From the NCBI RefSeq assembly GCF_040187885.1, contig NZ_JBDPLH010000003.1, positions 124,001 to 188,000 on the forward strand: 64,000 nucleotides of DNA, read 5' to 3'. Positions 36,078 to 44,178 of the stretch are shown piece after piece. This DNA comes from Roseateles_E cavernae. Its GTDB lineage: Bacteria; Pseudomonadota; Gammaproteobacteria; Burkholderiales; Burkholderiaceae_C. The position numbers and the translations under genes are program-made. The notes under the pieces are model-generated. The model saw only the letters and a program-made list of their open reading frames with translations, searched no databases and was not told the origin of the DNA. The first letter of the stretch is position 1. The number at the start of each line of letters is the position of its first letter.

Positions 36078-36305
36078 CTACTCGGTGGTGACCGCGTCGG
36101 TCTTGTCGTCGGGACCCACGGCGTCGATGGTCTTCTCGATCACCTTGCCACCGACCTTGACCCCGGTGCTGACCACCGCACCAGCCACCGAGATGGTGGC
36201 GCCGGCCACGGCCCCGGCCACGCTGACGACGGCGCAGCCGCTCAGCAGCGTGGCGGCGAGCAGCAGGCTCGATCGGAACAAGGGCTTGAGAAGATTCATG
36301 GGCAT
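36078..36305 (-). CDS. small lipoprotein
   Basis: A 75-residue (or 73, from the second ATG at 36299) lipoprotein. The lipobox LLSGC is at residues 20-24, after a hydrophobic signal. The mature part is almost all Val, Ala, Gly and Thr (VVSVAGAVAGATISVAGAVV) and could form a short membrane-inserting or glycine-zipper segment. It ends in an acidic tail. Such glycine-zipper lipoproteins are common in betaproteobacteria, with no known function. The patatin gene starts 17 bases after its stop. Confidence 0.7.
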   Translation of the reverse strand: MPMNLLKPLFRSSLLLAATLLSGCAVVSVAGAVAGATISVAGAVVSTGVKVGGKVIEKTIDAVGPDDKTDAVTTE

Positions 36306-36364
36306 GGGCGCTAGGGACTGGGCCGCATTGTGCCCAAAGCGCCGACTGTGCCATGCTTGCGCGC

Positions 36365-37048
36365 ATGTTTGCCGTCTATGGATTGCAGGGGCGTATGTTC
36401 AGCGGGCCGCTGGACCGGGTGCGTGAGCTGGGCCCGGTGCAGGCGGTGGCGCGGCTGCGGGCGCTGGCCGGGGTCGAGCGTCAAGACCAATTGCCGGCCA
36501 GCGCTGTGATCGCCGGTCAGCTCGCCGAGGAGGGGGGCTTTGGCGGTTTGGCTGCCGAAGGACGACCGCGCCAGGCGCTCAGCGCCTATGCGCAGACCGC
36601 CACGCCGCCGCGCCAGCCGCTGAGCCTGGTGCAGCAGCTGATGAGCCGCCGGATGATCACCGTGCCGCTGGCCGCCACCGTGCGCGAGGCCTGGGGGCTG
36701 CTGGCCCGGGCCGGCGTGGGTCAGGCGCCTGTGCTCAATGCCAAGGGTCAGCTGGTGGGCCTGATCATGCGTGCCGACCTGCTGCGGCCCGACACCTTGC
36801 CGCTAGATCCGGCCGATGCCCAGGCCTGGACCGAGCGCCTGGCCCAGCCGGTAGCCAGCGCGATGTGGACCCCGGTGCCGACCGCCCAGCCCGACACCCC
36901 GGTGCGCGAGGTCGCCCAGCTGCTGCTGGATCTGCACCTGCCGGGCCTGCCGGTGCTGGACGAGCAGGGTGCGCTGCAGGGCTTTCTGTCGCGCAGCGAT
37001 CTCTTGCGAGCGCTGACCCGCGAGCCGCCCTTGGATCTGTGGAGTTAG
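36365..37048 (+). CDS. two-CBS-domain protein
   Basis: A 227-residue cytoplasmic protein. The N-terminal 75 residues (MFAVYGLQGRMFSGPLDRVR) are an extension typical of these Burkholderiales proteins. Two CBS domains follow (about 85-145 and 165-225): LMSRRMITVPLAATVREAW...APVLNAKGQLVGLIMRADLL, and a second MWTPVPTAQPDTPVREV...LPVLDEQGALQGFLSRSDLL. CBS pairs bind adenine nucleotides and regulate other proteins. The ATG at 36365 fits known starts; another ATG lies 12 bases upstream. Only 59 bases separate it from the divergent lipoprotein gene. Confidence 0.82.
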   Translation: MFAVYGLQGRMFSGPLDRVRELGPVQAVARLRALAGVERQDQLPASAVIAGQLAEEGGFGGLAAEGRPRQALSAYAQTATPPRQPLSLVQQLMSRRMITVPLAATVREAWGLLARAGVGQAPVLNAKGQLVGLIMRADLLRPDTLPLDPADAQAWTERLAQPVASAMWTPVPTAQPDTPVREVAQLLLDLHLPGLPVLDEQGALQGFLSRSDLLRALTREPPLDLWS

Positions 37049-37069
37049 CTGGGGCCTCTAAACCACGGC

Positions 37070-37098
37070 TTGCCAAAGCCATCTGTCTCGTTTATGCT
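37070..37098 (+). promoter_or_regulatory. sigma-70-type promoter candidate upstream of infA
   Basis: TTGCCA (37070-37075) and TATGCT (37093-37098) are separated by 17 bases. A transcript starting near 37105 would enter the hairpin at 37108-37142 at once and then lead to infA at 37223. Confidence 0.45.
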
Positions 37099-37107
37099 AC
37101 GGCTTCG

Positions 37108-37142
37108 CCGCTGCAGTGCTTGCGCTGTGGCGGTTTTGTTTT
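37108..37142 (+). terminator. hairpin with T-tract between the CBS gene and infA
   Basis: CCGCTGCAG (37108-37116) pairs with CTGTGGCGG (37125-37133), with two G-T pairs and an 8-base loop, followed by TTTTGTTTT (37134-37142). This is a good intrinsic terminator for the CBS gene. Because a promoter candidate ends ten bases before it, it may also act as an attenuator in the infA leader. Confidence 0.6.
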
Positions 37143-37222
37143 GCCCCGCGACAATGCAGATCTTCTGCACATCGCCTCGGGTCGGCGTATGCTGGCCCTT
37201 ACTGAATTGGAGAAACGCCCAC

Positions 37223-37483
37223 ATGGCCAAGGAAGAACTGATCGAAATGCAAGGCCAGGTGGACGAAGTCTTGCCGGATACCCGTTTTCGCGTGACGCTT
37301 GAGAATGGCCACCAGCTGGTCGCCTACACCTCGGGCAAGATGCGCAAGAACCATATCCGCATCCTGGCCGGCGACAAGGTTTCGTTGGAACTGTCGCCCT
37401 ACGATCTGTCCAAGGGCCGCATCACCTTCCGTCACATCGAGCGCCGCGGCCCGATGCCGACGACGCCGCAGCGTCGTTACTGA
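37223..37483 (+). CDS. infA: translation initiation factor IF-1
   Basis: An 86-residue OB-fold protein. MAKEELIEMQGQVDEVLPDTRFRV opens the family pattern, and the core motif MRKNHIRILAGDKVSLELSPYD follows. The C-terminus (HIERRGPMPTTPQRRY) is longer than in E. coli, as in the second IF-1 copy that Burkholderiales carry outside the ribosomal protein operon. It binds the A site of the 30S subunit during initiation. GGAGA lies upstream of the ATG. The gene stands alone. Confidence 0.93.
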   Translation: MAKEELIEMQGQVDEVLPDTRFRVTLENGHQLVAYTSGKMRKNHIRILAGDKVSLELSPYDLSKGRITFRHIERRGPMPTTPQRRY

Positions 37484-37499
37484 CCGCTTGTGTGATCGG

Positions 37500-37516
37500 G
37501 GAGCCGGGACGGCTCC
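37500..37516. terminator. hairpin between convergent infA and cheZ
   Basis: GGAGCCG (37500-37506), loop GGA, and CGGCTCC (37510-37516) form a perfect 7-bp stem, 16 bases after infA and touching the cheZ stop codon. It is a candidate two-way terminator; the T-runs are poor. Confidence 0.4.
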
Positions 37517-38074
37517 TCAAAACCCCAGCGAGGCCAGCAGGTCGTCCACATCGTCCTGCTTGAGTGCCTTGTCGGGCGTCTGAACACCCTCCAGCGCCGC
37601 CTGCTCGGGCGCCGCTGTCGCCACCAGCGCACTGCCGGACAGCATCTGCTCCAGCGGTCGCTCGGCGCGCTCCAGCATGCGCATCACCTTGTTGATGACC
37701 TGGCCCGACAGATCCTGGAAGTCCTGCGCCATCATGATTTCGGTGTGCAGCGCCTTCTCGCGTCCGGCAAAGCTGGCGGCCGTGGCCGCATAGGCGGCGC
37801 ACAGCTTCATCATCGCGCGGGCACGCTCCACCGTCAGCTCGGGCGCAGTGGCCATGCGCACCAGGGTCTCGGACAGATCGCTGCCCTGGCGGCGCACCTG
37901 CTCGGCATCGTCCTGAGCCGCATCCACCAGATTCAGCACCTTGTTGGCGGCCTGCTCGGTCATCTGCCGCACATAGGCCAGGCGCTCGCAGGCATCGGGC
38001 AGCTCATGGGCGAATTGCGTCAGGGCCTGGGCCGCCTGAGGGTCAAGGGCTTGATCGTCGGTGGTGGCTGGCAT
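37517..38074 (-). CDS. cheZ: chemotaxis protein phosphatase CheZ
   Basis: A 185-residue helical protein. MMAQDFQDLSGQVINKVMRML near residue 115 is the CheZ helix with the catalytic Asp/Gln pair. The C-terminal QDDVDDLLASLGF is the CheY-binding peptide. It removes phosphate from CheY-P, shortening the flagellar switch signal. No cheY lies beside it here, so it is an orphan in this window. The start is ATG 38074, matching the family length. Confidence 0.9.
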   Translation of the reverse strand: MPATTDDQALDPQAAQALTQFAHELPDACERLAYVRQMTEQAANKVLNLVDAAQDDAEQVRRQGSDLSETLVRMATAPELTVERARAMMKLCAAYAATAASFAGREKALHTEIMMAQDFQDLSGQVINKVMRMLERAERPLEQMLSGSALVATAAPEQAALEGVQTPDKALKQDDVDDLLASLGF

Positions 38075-38174
38075 GGCGTGGGTTCCCCTGTCTGGTGTCT
38101 CGGTGCGCGCAGGCGCGGACACGTCGGGGAATCTTAGCGGCGACCCCCGCCGATGCAGGGACGGGCGGCCCGCG

Positions 38175-39026
38175 CTAAGCGGCGTTCGACGAGGAATAGT
38201 TCTCGTTCGGGGCGCCGGCGGGATGGAAGCGGTAATAGCCGGCCAGTTCGCGGTACAGCGCCGAATGGGCCTGGGCCAGCAGCAGCGGCTGCTCGAAGAA
38301 CACCTCGCTGGCGACTGCAAAGAACTCGGCCGGATCGGTGGCGCCGTAGTCGCTCATCAGGCTGGGCTCGCCGCGTGCGGCACGCGCGCACAGCGCGTCG
38401 TACTCGGCCTGCATCACGGCCGACCAGCGTGCATAGGCGAACCGGTCGCGCAGCGGCGGCGCCCCATTGGCATGGCCTTTGGCCTGGTCCAGTTGGTGGG
38501 CGAACTCATGGATCACGACATTGCGACCGTCGCCCGGGTTGGCCGCGCCTTCGACCACGTCCTGCCAGGACAGGATCACCTGGCCCTGGCTCCAGGATTC
38601 GCCGGCCAGCGCGCGGCGCTGCTCCATCTGCACGCCGGCCGGCCCGCCGGCGACGCGGTCGACGACGAAGGCGCCCGGGTAGACCAGGATCTGGCGCAGC
38701 TGCGGATAGAAGCCACGCGCCGCGCCCAGCAAGGGCAGGCAGGCCTGGGCGGCGATGGTGATGCGGATCTCGTCGCTGATGCGCAGGCCGGCGCAGCCGA
38801 TGAAACTCTTCTCGGCGACGAAGACCTGTATCAGTTTCTTCAGCCGCAGCTGCTGGTCGGTGGGCAGCTGTGCGATCTGCGGCACGCGCCGACGCAGGAT
38901 GCGGCGCCAGGCCTGCGGGAAGGGCTGGCGCAGCAGGCGCTCGCGCCGCCAGGCCTGCAGCAGGGGATGGGCGGCCAGCCAGGCGATCAGCGCCAGGGCC
39001 AGACCACAGACGATGAGCAGGGCCAT
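38175..39026 (-). CDS. mtfA: zinc metallopeptidase MtfA-type
   Basis: A 283-residue protein. An N-terminal hydrophobic helix (MALLIVCGLALALIAWLAA) is followed by the MtfA domain, with zinc motif VVIHEFAHQLDQAKG near residue 168 and a downstream Glu in DPAEFFAVASEVFFEQP near 238. This family, which is related to anthrax lethal factor, includes E. coli MtfA, which binds the regulator Mlc and is activated as an aminopeptidase. In E. coli the protein lacks a membrane anchor; the N-terminal helix here suggests anchoring to the membrane. The start at 39026 places that helix at the N-terminus. Confidence 0.88.
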   Translation of the reverse strand: MALLIVCGLALALIAWLAAHPLLQAWRRERLLRQPFPQAWRRILRRRVPQIAQLPTDQQLRLKKLIQVFVAEKSFIGCAGLRISDEIRITIAAQACLPLLGAARGFYPQLRQILVYPGAFVVDRVAGGPAGVQMEQRRALAGESWSQGQVILSWQDVVEGAANPGDGRNVVIHEFAHQLDQAKGHANGAPPLRDRFAYARWSAVMQAEYDALCARAARGEPSLMSDYGATDPAEFFAVASEVFFEQPLLLAQAHSALYRELAGYYRFHPAGAPNENYSSSNAA

Positions 39027-39139
39027 GGCGCGCGTCTCGGAGTTTGCTTGAATCGAAGATGGGCGGCGCGAGCGCGATTTCAAGTCTGGCGCGCCAAAGC
39101 GACAGCCGAGTTGGGTCGCTGCGGCTAGGCTTGCCGGCC

Positions 39140-40306
39140 ATGAACAGTCATCGCGGCCTGCAGGCCTGGCAAGTGATCGTCGGCGGTATTGCCGGCCTGG
39201 TGCTGACCATAGGCATCGCCCGCTTCGCCTACACGCCGCTGCTGCCCTTGATGCAGGCCCAGGCCGGGCTCAGCGACGCGGCCGCCGGCTGGCTGGCCGC
39301 GATCAATTACCTGGGCTATATGAGTGGCGCACTGCTGGCCGCGACCCTGGAGGACGCGCGCTGGCGCCAGCGGCTCTACAGCTGGGGCCTGCCGCTGTCC
39401 CTGCTCAGCGCCGTGCTGATGGGCCTGGCCGGCAATGTCTGGCTGTGGGCGTTGTCGCGCTATCTGGGCGGTCTGTGCGGCGCCGCCGGCATGCTCCTGG
39501 GTTCGGGCCTGGTGCTGAACTGGCTGATGCGGGCCGGCCGGCGCCCCGAGCTGGGCCTGCATTTCACCGGCCTGGGCCTGGGCATCGTGGTGTCGGCGCT
39601 GGGCGCGCTGGCGATGTCGGTGCTGGCGCTGGACTGGGCCGCGCAGTGGCAGGGCTTTGCGCTGATCGGCCTGGTGTTTTTGCTGCCGGCCTGGGTCTGG
39701 CGGCCGCCGGTGCCGCCCGCTGCCACCAGCGCCCAGACGGCCGGCAGCGGGCCGGGGCGACGCTGGATGGGCTGGATGGTGGCAGCCTATTTCTGCGCCG
39801 GCTGGGGCTTTGTGATCAGCGCGACCTTCACGGTCGCCATCGTCGAGCGCCAGCCGTTGCTGGTCGGGCAGGGGCCCTGGGCCTGGCTGCTGGTCGGCCT
39901 GGCCTCGACGCCGGCGGTGTTTCTGTGGGATAGGGTAGCGCGGCGCCTGGGCGAGCTGCCGGCTCTGTTGCTGGCCTTCGGCCTGCAGGGGGTCTCGGTG
40001 CTGCTGCCGGCCTTGTCGGACGGCCTGCCGGCGGCGTTGGCCGGGGCCCTGCTGTATGGCGCCACCTTCATCGGCATCGTCAGCCTGACCCTGGCCCTGG
40101 TGGGCCGGCGCTCACCGGGCAACCCCGGCAAGGCGATGGCGCGGCTGACGCTCAGCTACGGTGTGGCCCAGGTCAGCGCGCCGGCGCTGGCCGGCGCCAT
40201 GGCCCAGGCCAGCGGCAGCTACCGGGGCGCGCTGTGGCTGACCGCGGCGGTGCTGCTGCTGGGCATGGGGATACTCGTGCAGCTGCGGCGCGAGGGCGTC
40301 GAGTAG
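39140..40306 (+). CDS. MFS transporter, YbfB/YjiJ family
   Basis: A 388-residue inner-membrane protein with 12 helices. GGIAGLVLTIGIARFAYTPL near the N-terminus is the conserved opening of YbfB/YjiJ-type transporters. GLHFTGLGLGIVVSALGALA and KAMARLTLSYGVAQVSAPAL are other family segments. Its substrate is unknown. The ATG at 39140 begins the first membrane segment; no convincing ribosome-binding site is visible. It is divergent from mtfA and ends 10 bases before the 137-residue membrane protein gene, which is read convergently. Confidence 0.87.
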   Translation: MNSHRGLQAWQVIVGGIAGLVLTIGIARFAYTPLLPLMQAQAGLSDAAAGWLAAINYLGYMSGALLAATLEDARWRQRLYSWGLPLSLLSAVLMGLAGNVWLWALSRYLGGLCGAAGMLLGSGLVLNWLMRAGRRPELGLHFTGLGLGIVVSALGALAMSVLALDWAAQWQGFALIGLVFLLPAWVWRPPVPPAATSAQTAGSGPGRRWMGWMVAAYFCAGWGFVISATFTVAIVERQPLLVGQGPWAWLLVGLASTPAVFLWDRVARRLGELPALLLAFGLQGVSVLLPALSDGLPAALAGALLYGATFIGIVSLTLALVGRRSPGNPGKAMARLTLSYGVAQVSAPALAGAMAQASGSYRGALWLTAAVLLLGMGILVQLRREGVE

Positions 40307-40315
40307 CGGCCCGGG

Positions 40316-40729
40316 CTACTTGCTCTTCTCTTCGAGCTCGATGCTCTGCAAGGTACGCCAGTCGGTGCAGCTGAAGTAGGCGTCGGCCAAGATCAGGTCG
40401 CGCAGCGAGCCATCGCCACGTACCATGCGGCCGTCCTGGCAGACCAGCACGCCGCGCTGGGCCTTGGCCTCGGCCAGGTGTTTGCCGACCGTGACGCTGT
40501 CGCTCATCATCTGCACACCCATCAGCAGCAAGGCCAGACCGCCCAGCAGCAGGGCGGCGGCGCCGACGATCTGCAGAAACTCCCCGAAGGCCGAGGTCGG
40601 CGCCGCCGGCCGTGGCAGCACGGCCGGCGCGATGGCCTCGGCCACGGGCTTGGACGCGGCGCGTGGCGGTGAGCTTCTGAGATTGGCGCGGTTGATGCCG
40701 GATCGGGGGCTGTTGTTGCTGGCGGGCAT
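40316..40729 (-). CDS. single-helix membrane protein of unknown function
   Basis: A 137-residue protein I do not recognise. Residues about 55-75 are one hydrophobic helix (IVGAAALLLGGLALLLMGV), preceded by a Pro/Ala/Arg-rich cytoplasmic segment. The C-terminal 60 residues contain two Cys (LVCQDG and YFSCTDW) which could form a periplasmic disulfide. Codon use and GC content look like the neighbours. It is divergent from the lectin gene. Confidence 0.55.
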   Translation of the reverse strand: MPASNNSPRSGINRANLRSSPPRAASKPVAEAIAPAVLPRPAAPTSAFGEFLQIVGAAALLLGGLALLLMGVQMMSDSVTVGKHLAEAKAQRGVLVCQDGRMVRGDGSLRDLILADAYFSCTDWRTLQSIELEEKSK

Positions 40730-40786
40730 GGTGAGGACAAGAAGCGACCACGGCGCTGCAGAACTTAAGCAGGCCGTTCTCGCGGC

Positions 40787-40826
40787 GTGAACAATTCACG
40801 CTCTGGGCGAGGCCGCGAATCGCGGC
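40787..40826. promoter_or_regulatory. two dyads upstream of the lectin gene
   Basis: CGTGAA-CAA-TTCACG (40786-40800) and GCCGCGA-A-TCGCGGC (40812-40826) are perfect inverted repeats in the 129-base divergent region between the 137-residue membrane protein gene and the ricin-type lectin gene. Their spacing is suitable for protein binding near a promoter. No regulator can be named. Confidence 0.35.
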
Positions 40827-40858
40827 TAGAGTTGGCGCGCAACCAAGGGAGAGCGACG

Positions 40859-41650
40859 ATGACGCATGTGAAGACCCATCAGCGTCTGATGGCGACGGCG
40901 CTGAGCGCGGCGCTGCTGGCCATGCCGGTGGCACCCGCCTGGGCCGCCGAGCAAAGCCTGGAGCTGCGCTCCGACGGCGGCTACACATCCCAGCGCCTGC
41001 CGGCCGGGACGCGCGATGTGGACCTGGATCGACAGTTGTCCGGCAATTGCCGCTTCAATCGCTCCTGGGGCTACGACCTCAGCAGCATGGAAGTCTGGGT
41101 CGACAAGGGCTGCAGCGCGCGCTTCACCCTCAGCGGCGACTTCTCCGACAGCGAGCACCGCTCGTCCAACACCGGTGTGGCGATCGCGGCCGTCGCGGCG
41201 ATTGCCGGCCTGGCCTTGCTGGCCAGCCATCACAAGAACCGCGATCGCGAGGATGACCGGCCGGACGACAACGCCGGCGACGGCCGCCAGCTGCGTTCGG
41301 GTGGCGGTCTGTGCCTGGACATCAGCGGCCGCGTCGTCGAGGGCGCGCGGGCCATCGTCTTTGGCTGCCACAAGGGCAGCAACCAGCGCTTTGATTGGGG
41401 GCGTGGCGGCGAATTGAAGGTCTCCGGTCTGTGTCTGGATGTGGCCGGTGGCAACAGCAGCAATGGCGCCGAGGTGATCGCGTTCCGCTGCAACGGCGGT
41501 GACAACCAGCGCTGGCAGGCGCGCGGCAACCAGATCCGCAGTCGCATGAACGGCAAATGCCTGGATGTGCGTGACGGTCGCCTGCGCCCCGGCCAGGCGG
41601 TCCAGCTGTGGGACTGCAACGGTGGTGACAATCAACGCTGGTGGTGGTGA
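40859..41650 (+). CDS. secreted ricin-type beta-trefoil lectin with DUF3011 N-terminus
   Basis: A 263-residue protein. The signal peptide ends after AWA near residue 29. Residues about 32-85 carry a DUF3011-like domain with Cys residues in LSGNCRFNRSWGYD and WVDKGCSARF. A hydrophobic segment (VAIAAVAAIAGLALLA) near 107-122 may anchor it in the membrane. Residues about 142-263 form a ricin B-type trefoil with three Q-x-F/W repeats: NQRFDW, NQRWQ and NQRWWW. It probably binds sugars on the cell surface or in the periplasm. AAGGGAGAG precedes the ATG. The EF-hand gene starts 14 bases after the stop. Confidence 0.82.
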   Translation: MTHVKTHQRLMATALSAALLAMPVAPAWAAEQSLELRSDGGYTSQRLPAGTRDVDLDRQLSGNCRFNRSWGYDLSSMEVWVDKGCSARFTLSGDFSDSEHRSSNTGVAIAAVAAIAGLALLASHHKNRDREDDRPDDNAGDGRQLRSGGGLCLDISGRVVEGARAIVFGCHKGSNQRFDWGRGGELKVSGLCLDVAGGNSSNGAEVIAFRCNGGDNQRWQARGNQIRSRMNGKCLDVRDGRLRPGQAVQLWDCNGGDNQRWWW

Positions 41651-41664
41651 GGGAGGATGAAGCG

Positions 41665-42036
41665 ATGAAGCAAATTCTGATAGCGCTGCTGCTGGCCGCT
41701 GCCGGCCTGGCCCAGGCCGCGGACAGCAATGGCGACGGCTACATCAGCCTCGACGAATTCCACAAGGATGTGACGCGTTCCTGGCATGCGCTGGACCTGG
41801 ATGGCGATGGTCATATCACCGAGGCCGAGCTCAAGCGCATGCCGCGCGGGGCGCGCGGCATGCTGGGCTCGCTGCGCCGGGCCGATGCCGACAAGGACAA
41901 GCGCCTGTCCTTCAAAGAGGTGGTCGAGGTCCGTATGGCGGCCTTCGACGCGGCCGACACCGACAAGGACGACCGCCTGTCGAAGGACGAGATCGAGGCC
42001 TACCAGGCCGCGCGCAAGAAGAAGCGTGGCGGCTAG
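41665..42036 (+). CDS. secreted four-EF-hand protein
   Basis: A 123-residue protein with a signal peptide (MKQILIALLLAAAGLAQA) and four EF-hand loops: DSNGDGYISLDE, DLDGDGHITEAE, DADKDKRLSFKE and DTDKDDRLSKDE. The first two have the ideal calcium-binding acidic spacing. It is likely a periplasmic calcium-binding protein. GGGAGGA supports the ATG at 41665. Co-transcription with the lectin gene suggests a calcium-linked cell-surface pair. Its stop codon and that of the convergent fadB-like gene overlap in one CTAG. Confidence 0.85.
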   Translation: MKQILIALLLAAAGLAQAADSNGDGYISLDEFHKDVTRSWHALDLDGDGHITEAELKRMPRGARGMLGSLRRADADKDKRLSFKEVVEVRMAAFDAADTDKDDRLSKDEIEAYQAARKKKRGG

Positions 42037-44177
42037 CAGCCGGCCTCGAAGCGTTCGCCGCGCTCGGCCATGCCCAGCAGCAGCGCGGCCGGCGCGAAGC
42101 GCTCGCCATGGGTCGCCGCCAGCTCGCGGGCGCGCGCCACAAAGGCCGGCAGGCCGCGGGCATTGATGAACTGCAGCGCCCCGCCCTCGAAGGGCGCGAA
42201 GCCCCAGCCGAAGATCGAGCCGATATTGGCATCGGCCACCGAGCGCAGCACGCCTTCCTCCAGGCAGCGCGCCGCCTCGTTGGCCTGGATGAACATCAGG
42301 CGGTCGATGATCTCCTGCTGCGCGGGCTGCTCCACCGCGACGGGGTAGTGGCGGCCAAGCCCGGACCACAGGCGCTTGTCGCCATCCACCCAGTCGTAAA
42401 AGCCCTGGCCGACCTTCTTGCCGACGCGGCCGAGTTCGCACAGCTGGCGCAGCACGCGCTCGCCCGGGTGCTCGTGATAGGGCAGCCCTGCGGCCGCCAG
42501 ATCCTTGCGCGTCTGCTCGGCCACATGCACGCCCAGGCTCAGGCTGACCTCGTCCTGCAGGGCCAGTGGCGGCATCGGCATGCCGGCGCGCAGGCCGGCC
42601 ATCTCGATGCTGCGCGGATGCACGCCCTCGGCCAGCATGGCCTGCGCCTCCATCAGATAGGTCGCGAACACGCGGCTGGTGTAGAAGCCGCGCGAGTCAT
42701 TGACGACGATGGGCGTCTTGCCGATCTGCTGTACATAGTCGAAGCCCAGCGCCAGGGTCTCGGGCAAGGTGGCCTTGCCGACGATGATCTCCACCAGAGG
42801 CATCTTCTCCACCGGCGAGAAAAAATGCAGGCCGATGAAATGGGCCGGCCGCTCGCTGGCCTCGGCCAGGCCGGTGATCGGCAGCGTGGAGGTATTGGAG
42901 GCGAACACGGCCCTGGCGGCCAGCTGGGTCTCGGCGCGCTTGGTCACTTCGGCCTTGACGGCGCGGTCCTCGAACACCGCCTCGATCACCAGTTCGCAGC
43001 CGGCCAGGGCTGCGTAATCGGTCGTCGGGTGGATACGCGCCAGCACGGCCTCGCGCTGCTCAAGCGTGCTGCGGCCCTTCTTGACCGCCTTGTCCAGCAG
43101 GTCCTGCGAATGGCGCTTGCCGCGCTCGGCCGCTTCTTGGGAAACGTCCAGCAGCACCACCTGCATGCCAGCCTGAGCCGAGACATGGGCGATGCCGGCG
43201 CCCATCATGCCGGCGCCCAGGATGCCCAGGCGCTGCACCTGGGAGCGCGGCAGGCCGGCGGGCCGCGAGGCGCCCTTCTTGATCGCGTTGAGCTGATACC
43301 ACAGCGTGCCGATCAGATGGCGCGAGGCCGGGCTGATCACACAGGCCGCGAAGTAGCGCGACTCGATCTCCAGCGCCCGGTCGATATCGGTCAGCCCGCC
43401 CTCAAAGACGCTGGACATGATGTGGGTCAGCGCCGGGTAATTGCCCTGGCTCTTGGCACTGGCCAGCGCCGGCGCGACCGAGAACAGCTGGGCCGCCGCC
43501 GGCGAGCGCGAGTCGCCACCCGGATAGCGGAACTTGGGTGCGTCCCAGGGCTGGACCGGCTTTGGGTTGGCGGCGATCCAGGCGCGGGCCTTGGTCAGGG
43601 CCTCGTCCGGCGTCGCCGCCAGTTCGCCGACCAGGCCGCTGGCCAGCGCCTGCGCGGCGCTGATGTCGCTGCCTTCGCCCATCCATTGCAAGGCCTGCTG
43701 CATGCCCACCAGGCGGGGCAGGCGCTGCGTGCCACCGCCGCCGGGCAGCAGGCCCAGCTTGACCTCGGGCAGGCCCAGCCTGGCCTTGCCATCATCGATG
43801 ACGATGCGCCAATGGCAGCCCAGCGCGATCTCCAGGCCGCCGCCCTTGCACTGGCCCTGGATCACGGCGACGACCGGTTTGCCGCAGCGCTCGAAACGCC
43901 GGATGAAATGCTTGAGCTTCATCGATTCGTCGAAGGCCTGTTGCGCGGTCTCCAGCGCGCGCAGGCGGTCGATGTCGGCGCCGGCCAGGAAGTCCTGCTT
44001 GCCGGAGCGCAGGATCAGGCCCGTGACACCGGCAGCGGGGTCTTCCAGCAGGTCGGCCAGGCCGCGCAGGGGCGCAGCCAGCGCCTCGTTGAGGATGTTC
44101 ATCGAGTGGCCGGGCAGGTCCATGGTCGCGACGACGATGCCGTCCTCGCCCCTCTCGAGGTGCAGCGCGGTGCTCAT
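42033..44177 (-). CDS. fadB: multifunctional enoyl-CoA hydratase/3-hydroxyacyl-CoA dehydrogenase
   Basis: A 714-residue beta-oxidation enzyme. Residues about 1-190 are an enoyl-CoA hydratase domain (VIQGQCKGGGLEIALGCH; LPEVKLGLLPGGGGTQRL). Residues about 320-500 are the NAD-binding part of the dehydrogenase (LGILGAGMMGAGIAHVSAQAG; HFFSPVEKMPLVEII), followed by two 3HCDH C-terminal domains, the first starting with GFYTSRVF. It hydrates trans-2-enoyl-CoA and oxidises the 3-hydroxyacyl-CoA. It is the last gene of the MerR-acyl-CoA dehydrogenase-thiolase-fadB unit, one base after the thiolase gene. FadB/FadJ are not distinguished here. Confidence 0.93.
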   Translation of the reverse strand: MSTALHLERGEDGIVVATMDLPGHSMNILNEALAAPLRGLADLLEDPAAGVTGLILRSGKQDFLAGADIDRLRALETAQQAFDESMKLKHFIRRFERCGKPVVAVIQGQCKGGGLEIALGCHWRIVIDDGKARLGLPEVKLGLLPGGGGTQRLPRLVGMQQALQWMGEGSDISAAQALASGLVGELAATPDEALTKARAWIAANPKPVQPWDAPKFRYPGGDSRSPAAAQLFSVAPALASAKSQGNYPALTHIMSSVFEGGLTDIDRALEIESRYFAACVISPASRHLIGTLWYQLNAIKKGASRPAGLPRSQVQRLGILGAGMMGAGIAHVSAQAGMQVVLLDVSQEAAERGKRHSQDLLDKAVKKGRSTLEQREAVLARIHPTTDYAALAGCELVIEAVFEDRAVKAEVTKRAETQLAARAVFASNTSTLPITGLAEASERPAHFIGLHFFSPVEKMPLVEIIVGKATLPETLALGFDYVQQIGKTPIVVNDSRGFYTSRVFATYLMEAQAMLAEGVHPRSIEMAGLRAGMPMPPLALQDEVSLSLGVHVAEQTRKDLAAAGLPYHEHPGERVLRQLCELGRVGKKVGQGFYDWVDGDKRLWSGLGRHYPVAVEQPAQQEIIDRLMFIQANEAARCLEEGVLRSVADANIGSIFGWGFAPFEGGALQFINARGLPAFVARARELAATHGERFAPAALLLGMAERGERFEAGC

Positions 44178-44178
44178 G

